Assembly (NCBI GenBank): GCA_019233375.1 | Contig: JAFAMM010000131.1 | Location: forward strand, 1-33,672 | Direction of reading: 5' to 3' | Source of the DNA: Acidobacteriaceae bacterium | GTDB taxonomy: Bacteria > Acidobacteriota > Terriglobia > Bryobacterales > Bryobacteraceae | DNA length: 33,672 nt | Shown: positions 1 to 8,685 of the stretch, in pieces | Numbering within the stretch: the stretch's first letter is position 1 | How the letters are laid out: every line of letters begins with the position of its first letter | The notes under the pieces: generated by a model | Database searches by the model: none | What the model saw: only the letters and a program-made list of their open reading frames with translations | What the model was told of the DNA's origin: nothing | Position numbers and translations under genes: made by a program

Positions 1-610
1 CCGGCACGCCCACAGCGGCGTAATCCGCAGTGCTCGGTAGCGGATACAAAGCCCAAGCGAGCCAATAGCCGAAAAGAATCGCGGCAAACGCGCCCCACTG
101 CCAGCGCGGGGAACGGAAGCCGAGCAGGAAGAGAAAGGGATAGCCGAGACCGATCTGTGTAAGGGTGTCTTCGAAAGTGAAGTAGGTCTGCGTACTGTGC
201 ATGGAACGCAGAAAGATGCCGAGCGCGATTAGCAGAAATGACCGCCACAGGGCATGCGCGAACATCGGCCAGAACGTCGCACCCTTGCGCATCCGGCTCG
301 CGATCGAGTAGGGCAGCGCCACACCGACCAGGAAAGAGAAGCCGGGCTGGATGGTGTCGTGCAGCGAGCATCCAAACCACTGGACATGCGTTTGGTTGAA
401 CCCCAGAAAGCCCCAGAACCAGTTTCCCGGATACGCGCGCGCGACGCGAGCCAGCTCGAGAACCTCGGCCATCATCAGCACCATCACGAGCCCGCGATAG
501 GCATCGACCGCAACGTTACGTGCCGCTGCAAGTGGCGCGACCGGCGTTTCGACCGGCGCGATAATCGCAACATCCGCCGCGCGCGGTGGTTCCGTGAGCG
601 TTTCTCTCAT
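1..610 (-). CDS. Heparan-alpha-glucosaminide N-acetyltransferase/NagX-like (DUF5009/COG4299) membrane acyltransferase, C-terminus cut by window edge
   Basis: Open minus-strand frame from ATG at 610 to the window edge (absent from the ORF track because it has no stop). It reads [110 protein letters not shown]..., typical of this multi-TM family (VDxYRGLxMxLMMxE, HxxWxGxxxxDxIxPxFxFxVGxxxPxS). Confidence 0.8.
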   Translation of the reverse strand, partial: MRETLTEPPRAADVAIIAPVETPVAPLAAARNVAVDAYRGLVMVLMMAEVLELARVARAYPGNWFWGFLGFNQTHVQWFGCSLHDTIQPGFSFLVGVALPYSIASRMRKGATFWPMFAHALWRSFLLIALGIFLRSMHSTQTYFTFEDTLTQIGLGYPFLFLLGFRSPRWQWGAFAAILFGYWLAWALYPLPSTADYAAVGVP

Positions 611-619
611 TCACTAACC

Positions 620-3600
620 CTACCAGTAGAGTTTCAGGGCGAATTGAATCTCGCGCTGATCGTTCTGGCCGTCGCGCGTGGAATTAATGACTCCGAAGCT
701 GTTTGAAAGATAGTTCAACGATCCGGGAGCTGCGGTTACGCCGTTACCGCCAAAACCGGGCGGCGAAAAGTTCGGTGTATTCGTGAGATTAAAGAATTCC
801 GAACGGAACTCGAGCCGGAATCTCTCGGTAAGCGTGAATGTTTTGAACAACGAAAAATCGAGGCGGTGGTAACCAGGACCCAAGAACTGCGAAGGAGCCC
901 CGCCGAGAGGCGAGTAATCTGATTGGCCGATGGTCGTCGCCACGGGTGGGCTGGTAAAGGCATTGGGGTTCAACCACTGGTTCACGTTGTGCGGCCCCCC
1001 GTATATGTTCTGGCCGGGAACCATGAGTGCGTAACAGCCAAAGCCTGTAGTAGTGGTAATGGCGCAAGGCACAGTGCCGGGTTGGCCATTCTGGAGCGTG
1101 AGGATCCAGTTTGTACTCCAACCGCCGAGCACGGAATCCACGAACTTTCCACTGTTACTCAAGAACTGCCTGCCACGGCCCACCGGGAGATCATAAGAAC
1201 CGCTGAAGTGAAACACGTTGGGAATATCAAAGTCGCACAGGCCGTAATCACCTTGGATACCGAAGCCCGGCAGCAGGGCCCCGCGGTAGCCAGTGTTGCC
1301 AAAATTTCCAATAGCAGTGCTATTGAGCACGTCGATCGCATCGGTTCGGCACTTTGACCAGGTATAATTGGCCAGCACGCTCAAACCTTTACTAAATCTG
1401 TGCTCGTAGTTGAGTTGCAGCCCGTTGTAGTAGCTGTCGCCGGCGAAGCTTGTATCGGTAAAGCTCGTCTGAAAATTATTCCCGTAGGGCGTGTATTGGT
1501 ATACGTTGAGGCCGGGAGGGAGTATCTCACCCGGGGAATTTCCATTTGTGTAAACTCCTAAGTGCCGCACGGTATTGCCGACATAACCGGCCTGGAACGT
1601 ATCGTTCGCGCTAAGCTGGTATTGAAAAGTCAAGTTATAGCCCTGCGTGTAGGGCGTCTTCATGTGATAGTCTTCCCCGGTAAATGAGACGCCCGCCGGT
1701 TGTACCGCCGAGGGTGTTACCGGTATTGCGGAAATTCCCGTCTCAAGAGTGCCGATCTGACCATTCGGGTAAGTGATTGGGGCGTTCGGGACCAAAATGG
1801 GATAATTCAAACTATATTGGAACGGGAAATCCACATAAGTTTCGACAACTGAGTTTTCAAACCCGCCATAGAAAATGCCGTATCCACCGCGCACAACGAA
1901 TTTTGGCGTGATCTGGTACGCGAACCCTACACGCGGAGAGAAGTTCGCTAACTGCGAATGGCCAAGCCCAGGCACGCTGGAGCAGACAATGTAGATGTTG
2001 TCCTGTGCAGCGGCCGCGTAGAACTCCGGCGAAAGCGGCGTATTACAGCGGCTCTTGGTGATCAGGAATTTCGAGGCATTACTGGAACCTGATGGCAGGA
2101 AGTTTGATTGCGCACCAAATACTTCGATTAGCGGACCGAAGTACTCCCAACGCAGGCCCAGATTAACCGTCAATTTCGAGTTGACTTTGAAATCGTCTTG
2201 GAAATACACGCCGTTATAATTGTGTTTCTGGTCGGTATTAGCGATATTAGAAGCTGAAACACTATCTGCGCCGCCTACATAATCGGCGGCACCGGGAACG
2301 GTGCCCGGGATCGGTGTTAGCAGGAGCTGGGCTAACCCCGTGTTGCCAAAGTTATCAGTGGGAACTTCCGTATACAAACCGGTAAATTGAAACTCCCCTC
2401 GGCCTTGAGGTGGTTGCAAAATAGAAAACTGCAGCCGCTGGTATTCGTATCCAGCCTTTATGGAATGTCTGCCGAATTGTTTACTTAGATTTTCAGTCAG
2501 TTGATACGTGTTGCTGTACTCAACGGACGGCAAGAAGTTGTTGCCTCCGATTTGATTCAGACCAGTGATATCCGTTTGCGGGAGGCCACCATTGTAGGGA
2601 ACTTGAGGGACACCCGCTATGCCAAACTGGGCGGGAATGCCGAAAGTATTGGCATAGGGCTGGAGTCGCGTGGTTGCAATCCGATTGAATCCCAAACGGA
2701 ACTCGTTCACGAGCGTGGGCGAGAAAAGGTGCGTTTCACTCACGGCCACATTCGTGGTATTCGCCGTCTGATAGCCCTGAGAGAAGGATCCGCCATCAGC
2801 AATTCCGGGGAACGGGCCGGGGAAGTACGCAGGATTTTGCGAATAACTCACACGCGCAAAAATGCTGTCCTTCTCGCTGATGTTGTAATCGCCGCGAATA
2901 TCACCTTGGTTCACATTGTTTTGCAGTACTGGATTCGCGGCGTAGTTGTTGAAGAGGCTGGTGCCGTTCGGCGCCGGATACTGGTTCAGCAAATTGATTG
3001 CGTTCGGGTCTAGGCGGTTTGCCGGAAGAATGTTACCCGGAAACGGGCTGCGCACATATCCAACCTGTGTTCCCGACGTCATTCCGTTGCATGGAGCGGT
3101 TACGCCTGTAACCGTGTCGGGAACTCCGCAGTAAACGGCGCGGGTTGTCGATGGATCGAAGACCTGCCCCAAGGCATACGTATTACCAAGTACATCGGTT
3201 TCCGTACCGCCCTGTGTAAGCAGTTGGGAAAGGTTGGTGTACCCGCTGTTACGTTCCAGAGCGGTTGGAACCGTGTTGACGGAGGGTGTTGCCTGACGAA
3301 TTCGCGTTCCTTCATAATCGGCGAAAAAGAACAGCTTGTCCCTGATGATCGGGCCACCCATCGTGGCGCCAAATTGATTCAGCCGGAATTCTCCTTTTGG
3401 AATGCCTCCAGAGTTTTCAAAGAAGTTAGCCGCATCTAAGGCGTCGTTGCGCAAAAACTCCCAAGCATCGCCATGAAATTGATTTGTCCCTGACTTGATC
3501 GTGGCGTTCAGGATTGCGCCAGCCGAACGGCCGAACTCGGCGCTGTAGTTATCGGTTTCCATTTTGAACTCTTGAATGGCGTCCACCGGTGGTTTCACCG

Positions 3601-4228
3601 CGTAAGCTGTACCATTCAGAAAGTCGACTAGGTTTGCATTGTTATCTACCCCATCCAGCAGATAATTATTCTGAGCGGGTCTGAGCCCGTTGGCTGCGAA
3701 GCTGCCGCTCGCTCCGAGGCCTCGCGTATCCTGCTGATCCTGTGTTACTCCAGGGGCTAGCTGCGCAAGGAAAGTGAAGTTACGTCCGTTCAGTGGAAGA
3801 TTGTTCACGGTGCGCTGATTGATGACTTGGCCAACCGAGGCATCCTGCGTCTGCAAAGCAGGCGGCGCGCCCGTGACCTCCACGGTCTGGGTTGTTTGTC
3901 CTGGCGGCAGGGAGAAATCAACTACGACTCTCTGCTGCACATCAACCGTTACGTTCGTGTGCTCGACGCGCTGGAATCCCTTGATCTCGGCCACCACTGC
4001 ATAGTGGCCCAGTTTCACGGGAGTGAAGGTATATTCGCCGACCGAGCCGCTGGTTGCCGACTGCACGATCCCGGTATCCTGATTGGTCAACGTTACCTTT
4101 GCTCCCGGTATAACCGCACCGGTGCTATCCCTCACGGTTCCTAAAATTGAACCTGTATCCACCTGCGCTGCTGCCACCAAGGCCAAGCCCAGTAGTCCCG
4201 CAACAAGCACACTCAAACGCGAACACAT
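620..4228 (-). CDS. TonB-dependent receptor with N-terminal carboxypeptidase-regulatory-like domain (Acidobacteria-type outer membrane protein)
   Basis: ORF 620..4252; likely start is the internal ATG at 4228 (MCSRLSVLVAGLLGLALVAAAQ, signal peptide). GSILGTVRDSTGAVIPGAKVTLTNQDTG repeat-fold domain, plug region LPLNGRNFTFLAQLAPGV / YLLDGVDNN, and a beta-barrel ending in an aromatic residue (ALKLYW). Confidence 0.9.
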   Translation of the reverse strand: MCSRLSVLVAGLLGLALVAAAQVDTGSILGTVRDSTGAVIPGAKVTLTNQDTGIVQSATSGSVGEYTFTPVKLGHYAVVAEIKGFQRVEHTNVTVDVQQRVVVDFSLPPGQTTQTVEVTGAPPALQTQDASVGQVINQRTVNNLPLNGRNFTFLAQLAPGVTQDQQDTRGLGASGSFAANGLRPAQNNYLLDGVDNNANLVDFLNGTAYAVKPPVDAIQEFKMETDNYSAEFGRSAGAILNATIKSGTNQFHGDAWEFLRNDALDAANFFENSGGIPKGEFRLNQFGATMGGPIIRDKLFFFADYEGTRIRQATPSVNTVPTALERNSGYTNLSQLLTQGGTETDVLGNTYALGQVFDPSTTRAVYCGVPDTVTGVTAPCNGMTSGTQVGYVRSPFPGNILPANRLDPNAINLLNQYPAPNGTSLFNNYAANPVLQNNVNQGDIRGDYNISEKDSIFARVSYSQNPAYFPGPFPGIADGGSFSQGYQTANTTNVAVSETHLFSPTLVNEFRLGFNRIATTRLQPYANTFGIPAQFGIAGVPQVPYNGGLPQTDITGLNQIGGNNFLPSVEYSNTYQLTENLSKQFGRHSIKAGYEYQRLQFSILQPPQGRGEFQFTGLYTEVPTDNFGNTGLAQLLLTPIPGTVPGAADYVGGADSVSASNIANTDQKHNYNGVYFQDDFKVNSKLTVNLGLRWEYFGPLIEVFGAQSNFLPSGSSNASKFLITKSRCNTPLSPEFYAAAAQDNIYIVCSSVPGLGHSQLANFSPRVGFAYQITPKFVVRGGYGIFYGGFENSVVETYVDFPFQYSLNYPILVPNAPITYPNGQIGTLETGISAIPVTPSAVQPAGVSFTGEDYHMKTPYTQGYNLTFQYQLSANDTFQAGYVGNTVRHLGVYTNGNSPGEILPPGLNVYQYTPYGNNFQTSFTDTSFAGDSYYNGLQLNYEHRFSKGLSVLANYTWSKCRTDAIDVLNSTAIGNFGNTGYRGALLPGFGIQGDYGLCDFDIPNVFHFSGSYDLPVGRGRQFLSNSGKFVDSVLGGWSTNWILTLQNGQPGTVPCAITTTTGFGCYALMVPGQNIYGGPHNVNQWLNPNAFTSPPVATTIGQSDYSPLGGAPSQFLGPGYHRLDFSLFKTFTLTERFRLEFRSEFFNLTNTPNFSPPGFGGNGVTAAPGSLNYLSNSFGVINSTRDGQNDQREIQFALKLYW

Positions 4229-4244
4229 AGCAACACTCCTCTCC

Positions 4245-6167
4245 TCACACAAAAACCTGATTCAAAAGCTGCCCCACCGCCCGGTTCGATTCCATAAACG
4301 CATTCCGGTGGTCCATCGCCCCCGCGAGGTCAGAATGCGAGAACGCAATCCTGCCGAACGGCGCATTACGCAGCGCGTCTCTGGGCGCGGGCTTCCCGTT
4401 CGTACCAAAAAAGAATCCAGGCTGGGGATTAACGAACGCGTGTCCCCAGCGATTCAGAACAATTCCCGCAATATCGCGATTGGCATCGAAGCCGGACGCC
4501 CCAAACATCTCGGTCATCTGCTCGCGAATCCTCCGTTCATATTCGCGGTATGGAGTGGACAGCAGTTCTGTCCGACCCACATGGCCCTGTTCCGCCGCCG
4601 GAAGGCCAGGTTTGGTGAAATCGATGAAGAACGTAAGTACTGTCGGAAGATCCGGCCCGGCGTAGGGCGTATCGACGCCAAACTTAGCCATTTTCCGGAC
4701 TTCAACCCACCCCCCGAAGCCTTCAAACCACTGCCCGCCCGAAATGCCCAGCTTGTAGAGAAAACGCCAGTTGCGAACCGCCACGTTCGCCACCATATAC
4801 GGGGAATACAGGAAGTGCGAGTAAGCCTCGCGGCGCTCCGCATCCAGGTCTCGCACGACATGCTTCGTCATCCAGCCGCCGCCCGCCATCACGGCGGTCT
4901 TCGCTTTCAGCCGGTAAAGCTTGCCATCGCGGCTATAAGTGATCCAGACAAATTCCGATTTAGTCGGCTCGGCATTGTGCTCGACCCGCACGACCGTCGA
5001 CCGAAGCCGGATGCGGGTCCGCTGTCCTGGCTGATCGAGCGCCTGAAAGTTAATCGGATTCTTCCAGACCGCTGCCATACTTCGAGGGCCGTCGATCGCC
5101 TCCGGTATCAGCGTCTTGACAATCATCCGGTTCATGCCCGAATTGCCGCCAGGAAACATGTTCCAGCCGGTCTCTGCGGAATCGTCCGTTGTCGGGATGG
5201 AACTCCAGGCGTAGACGCAAAAGCCGGAGAGAGCGTCCGGCCCCAGCCCCAGCCCGCCGGCAGTATCCTTTGTATACAGCAAGCGAACGCTCTCGCGACT
5301 GAGCCCAAGCGTCCGAATGTAGTACTCCTCCATCGTGATGCTGTCGATCCGCCGCGAAACCTCATCGCCCGGATACTCATACACCCACGCCGGCTCCGCG
5401 CGCTTCCCCTGCCGCCACGCCAACAACTCCTGCCGCTGGGCATCCGGGAATGGGCACCCTTCCAGGTTTTTCCCCCAGGGATCGACAACCCAGACGCCAG
5501 GGCTCTTCCCGAACTTCGCACCGAAGTAGAAGCCGTACGTCTTGCGGTCCATTTCGAGCACCCGGTATGGACTGCGAGTGAGATCGATCGACGGCGACGG
5601 ACCCTGCCAGGTCTGATACTCCTTGAAGGCATTGAAATCCATGCCGAAAGAGTCGTAAACACTCTTCAAAAAACTGTGCGGGTAGGGCGGTTGGAAATGA
5701 ACTGACGCCTGAGGCGCATACAGGCGATGACCGTCTACCTCGAACTCATTTCGTTTGGCGACGCCGCCGAAAACCGCGGCGTTGTCCAGCACGATGCACG
5801 TCGCCCCGGATCCCGCTTTTTGAGAGAAAAAGAGCGCGGCCGAGAGGCCCGCAAATCCCCCGCCGACAATGACGCAATCGACGAACTCGCCCGTATCGAT
5901 TACAGCGGACGGCGGCGAGTCGTACTTGCCGTCGCGAACACTGTGTGCGGACTGAACAACGGACTCCATATTGCCCGCCGAGAGACGGTAATCGCCCTCG
6001 CCGGTGTAGCCGGTCCATTCACTTTCTTGCAACATGCTCTGAGCCGGCGCAGACGCGCTGAGCAACAGGCCGCCTGAGGCGAGCAAAGCACCGTCTAGAA
6101 AATCGCGCCGGGAAATCCGGCCGCCAGTTTCCAAACCTTTATCCAGGTGAGGACATGAACCCCGCAT
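4245..6167 (-). CDS. Spermidine dehydrogenase-like FAD/NAD(P)-binding oxidoreductase, Tat-exported
   Basis: ORF 4245..6197 begins at a TTG; ATG at 6167 gives MRGSCPHLDKGLETGGRISRRDFLDGALLASGG (Tat RR motif). Rossmann motif DCVIVGGGFAGLSAALFFSQKAG; WTGYTGEGDYRLSAGN and VAKRNEFEVDGHRLYAPQAS resemble SpdH-like proteins. Confidence 0.82.
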   Translation of the reverse strand: MRGSCPHLDKGLETGGRISRRDFLDGALLASGGLLLSASAPAQSMLQESEWTGYTGEGDYRLSAGNMESVVQSAHSVRDGKYDSPPSAVIDTGEFVDCVIVGGGFAGLSAALFFSQKAGSGATCIVLDNAAVFGGVAKRNEFEVDGHRLYAPQASVHFQPPYPHSFLKSVYDSFGMDFNAFKEYQTWQGPSPSIDLTRSPYRVLEMDRKTYGFYFGAKFGKSPGVWVVDPWGKNLEGCPFPDAQRQELLAWRQGKRAEPAWVYEYPGDEVSRRIDSITMEEYYIRTLGLSRESVRLLYTKDTAGGLGLGPDALSGFCVYAWSSIPTTDDSAETGWNMFPGGNSGMNRMIVKTLIPEAIDGPRSMAAVWKNPINFQALDQPGQRTRIRLRSTVVRVEHNAEPTKSEFVWITYSRDGKLYRLKAKTAVMAGGGWMTKHVVRDLDAERREAYSHFLYSPYMVANVAVRNWRFLYKLGISGGQWFEGFGGWVEVRKMAKFGVDTPYAGPDLPTVLTFFIDFTKPGLPAAEQGHVGRTELLSTPYREYERRIREQMTEMFGASGFDANRDIAGIVLNRWGHAFVNPQPGFFFGTNGKPAPRDALRNAPFGRIAFSHSDLAGAMDHRNAFMESNRAVGQLLNQVFV

Positions 6168-6191
6168 AGCTTCCCACTCCACGGCTGCGTT

Positions 6192-6207
6192 ACGCAACCG
6201 TTTGCGT
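6192..6207. promoter_or_regulatory. PurR/LacI-family operator-like palindrome
   Basis: ACGCAACCGTTTGCGT: 16-bp dyad with one mismatched pair, one base different from the E. coli PurR consensus ACGCAAACGTTTGCGT. It lies 25 bp upstream of the ATG at 6167. The octamer TGCGTTAC occurs at 6186 and 6203 (17-nt period). Confidence 0.5.
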
Positions 6208-6223
6208 TACCCACTTTCCATGG

Positions 6224-6252
6224 ATACTATTCGAAACCGGCGTTCATTGCAA
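6224..6252 (-). promoter_or_regulatory. Putative sigma70-like promoter for the SpdH-TonB-NagX unit
   Basis: On the minus strand TTGCAA (6252..6247), 17-nt spacer, TAGTAT (6229..6224); each box matches consensus at 4/6. The palindrome at 6192-6207 lies just downstream of the expected transcription start. Confidence 0.35.
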
Positions 6253-6309
6253 GGTAATTCTCGCGCGCGCCGATTTGGTACTGGCAAGTTGTAACGCTGT
6301 CGCCCTTGT

Positions 6310-8685
6310 CTATGGCAGAGCAACTACCCTGTCGGGCATTGGAGCTGTTCGTCCCATCAAAGCGAGGAGCGTGTTGGCGAAGTTAAGACTGTCGTACGGC
6401 TCAGCCACGTGCTCAACAGGCAGGCCGGCGCCGGCAAGCATCCAGACGGAGTGCGTGGAGATACGCAACAAGCCGCCGTGATTGCCGCCGGGATTCGGAA
6501 ACCGGACGTTGAAGTTCCAGTGATCTGCCGCGAACACCTCGATGTCGGGCTGCACCAGCTCGCGCCGGCGACGCTCAAAACGTAGAAGCACCGGACTGAT
6601 GCCGGCCGGTCCTGGTACATTGGCGCCGACAGGCGAGAAGTCCTCTACGATGCCGATTACTCCATTGGAGTACCGTGTCTCATGGATGGCTTCGAACCAC
6701 TCACGCTCGGTATGCCAGCAGCTTAGCCATTGGCCGCGGTCTTCATGTGCCGGAATCTGAAGATCGGAATCTTCAAAAAGGTGTAACGGCAGGCCCGCTC
6801 TCCACGCCTGCGGCATCCAACGCACGTTGCCGGATTCATCCTGCCGCGTCTGTTTCACTGGGAGAACCAGGAGGCGGCCGCCGGCATCCGTAACGATCAT
6901 GATCTCGTTCGAGGCGCCCGCATCGAGGAGGTACGCGCGTTCTTCTTTCGCCGAGGGCGCTGTGTAGGCGCCGGGCGGCAAAGCCAGCGCGACGAAATCG
7001 ATGGGGTTATTTGACAGCTCAGGCTGCGGATTGTTCCGGGCCGTCTGATGCGCGAGCATCTCCAGATAGTCAACGGTGCGGAAAGAGCGCTCCTCGTCGA
7101 GGCTGCCGTCCGCACCTGCCGCGAGGCCCGCGTCCGACAAACCGACCACGTAATTCCGGAGCTCTCGCAGGCTGTTCCTTTCGCCGAGCGACAATTCGGG
7201 CACCAATCTAGGGATGGCAACGCCCGGAGGTTTCGTTGCGCTGACCTGTAAGTTCAAAAGCCCTTGAAGGGTAGCCGCGTAGGCAGTGTAGGCCGCTTCT
7301 TCGTGCTCCCAATGTTCGAGTTCCTCCGAGAGCCGTCTGGCGGCCTTGTCCGCGCCAGCCGCATAATCATCGTGGTTCCACTTCTTGGGAAGGTCCGCTA
7401 TTATCTTTTTCCGTTCCTCGATTCGGCCTCTCAGCGCCTGCATTTCCTCATGTACTTGCTCCACTGTCTGCCGCCATCCGTCGCGGTGACGCTCAATAAC
7501 GGCACACAGCGTGGCTGCCGCAGCGGATCGTAACTTCGGGTCCAGGCTTGACCCTTGCAGGCGCTCGAGAAGGATTTGTATCTCATTCAGATCGCTATTA
7601 CGCAGACCAACGGACGCACGCTCATTCCCATCCATATCAATCCATGCGGTCGGATACCGGTCGGCCTGGCCCTTGAGGTAATACGAAGCGGTGCTGGGAG
7701 TGATGCTGCGATGGACGAGTGGGTCGAGTCCCCGGATCTTGTAATCGCTCATCTGTACGCGGTCGGTAACGACGTGATGACCTCCACCGGCCGCGCTATT
7801 GAAGAGGTCGGGAAGGCTGAAAGTCTCGCTTACAATTCCTGGTACATTGTTCAAGCCGTGATCTGAGACGACGGCAAACAACGTCTGCGCTGCGAGCGGA
7901 CTCTTTCGAATCGCACTCCAAATTTTGCCCGCTACCGCATCTATGCCTTTCAGAGTCTCGAGGAGCGCCGTGGGATCGTTTGTCTGGTGCCCTTCATGAT
8001 CCACTTCGCTCGTGAAGTAATCGAGGTAAATAATCCCCGGATTCGCCAGATTCAGCTCCAATTCGGCTTCCTGCTGTTCGAGCAGTGATGCGCTGAGCGT
8101 AGGAGCGCCGCCGCTGTTGACATCAAGCCACAGCGATTTTCCGGAAAATCTTCGCTTTAATGCCTGTTCGAGGGTCATCCAGCGAACCCCTTGTTGAAAG
8201 AGCTGAAAGCTTTGATACGAGTGACCGAACCCGAAGCAATCGATCAACAGCGGAATGCCGGCCCGCGTGAGCACTTCGACCCCGGGCATGTCGATGGTCC
8301 GGTTGCGTGCATAACCAAGATATAGGGGAAAAAAATTCAGATAATCGTAAATTTCTCCGGTGAATCGGTCATACTCCACATTGCCGCGAATGATGCCGTG
8401 CCGGCCTGTATCGAGCATCGACCAGGACGGTGCCGACAGGCTGATGCCGCGCGTGTAGAAGTTGTCGAACACCGTGCCGTGTTCACCGAATATGTATTCA
8501 AACCACGGCAGCTCAGGTTTTCCGGTCGCGGGATCGACCTGTCCCATGCTGCGATACAGCAGGTCTGCGTTCAAGCCATCGATTTCGAGAATAACCAGCC
8601 GCTTGGCGGTCAGGGCTTGAGGAAACGCGACAGCGGCAGTGCTGAACCAGAAGCTCAGTACGCACAAAACGACTCGCCTGCTCAC
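6310..8685 (-). CDS. Alkaline phosphatase superfamily / type I phosphodiesterase-like secreted protein
   Basis: 791 aa with signal peptide. Metal-site style motifs: VILEIDGLNADLLYR, SAPSWSMLDTGRHG (nucleophile region), YLDYFTSEVDHEGH, FAVVSDHGLNN. GTG start at 8685 overlaps the upstream stop. Confidence 0.78.
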   Translation of the reverse strand: MSRRVVLCVLSFWFSTAAVAFPQALTAKRLVILEIDGLNADLLYRSMGQVDPATGKPELPWFEYIFGEHGTVFDNFYTRGISLSAPSWSMLDTGRHGIIRGNVEYDRFTGEIYDYLNFFPLYLGYARNRTIDMPGVEVLTRAGIPLLIDCFGFGHSYQSFQLFQQGVRWMTLEQALKRRFSGKSLWLDVNSGGAPTLSASLLEQQEAELELNLANPGIIYLDYFTSEVDHEGHQTNDPTALLETLKGIDAVAGKIWSAIRKSPLAAQTLFAVVSDHGLNNVPGIVSETFSLPDLFNSAAGGGHHVVTDRVQMSDYKIRGLDPLVHRSITPSTASYYLKGQADRYPTAWIDMDGNERASVGLRNSDLNEIQILLERLQGSSLDPKLRSAAAATLCAVIERHRDGWRQTVEQVHEEMQALRGRIEERKKIIADLPKKWNHDDYAAGADKAARRLSEELEHWEHEEAAYTAYAATLQGLLNLQVSATKPPGVAIPRLVPELSLGERNSLRELRNYVVGLSDAGLAAGADGSLDEERSFRTVDYLEMLAHQTARNNPQPELSNNPIDFVALALPPGAYTAPSAKEERAYLLDAGASNEIMIVTDAGGRLLVLPVKQTRQDESGNVRWMPQAWRAGLPLHLFEDSDLQIPAHEDRGQWLSCWHTEREWFEAIHETRYSNGVIGIVEDFSPVGANVPGPAGISPVLLRFERRRRELVQPDIEVFAADHWNFNVRFPNPGGNHGGLLRISTHSVWMLAGAGLPVEHVAEPYDSLNFANTLLALMGRTAPMPDRVVALP

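Noticed and set aside
254-706. 150-aa plus-strand ORF
   Set aside because: Overlaps the NagX-like frame on the minus strand, which has a clear membrane-protein pattern; the plus translation looks random.
4083-5705. 540-aa plus-strand ORF
   Set aside because: Lies antisense over the SpdH-like gene, whose motifs are clear; the translation is Arg/Pro/His-rich low-plausibility sequence typical of GC-rich shadow ORFs.
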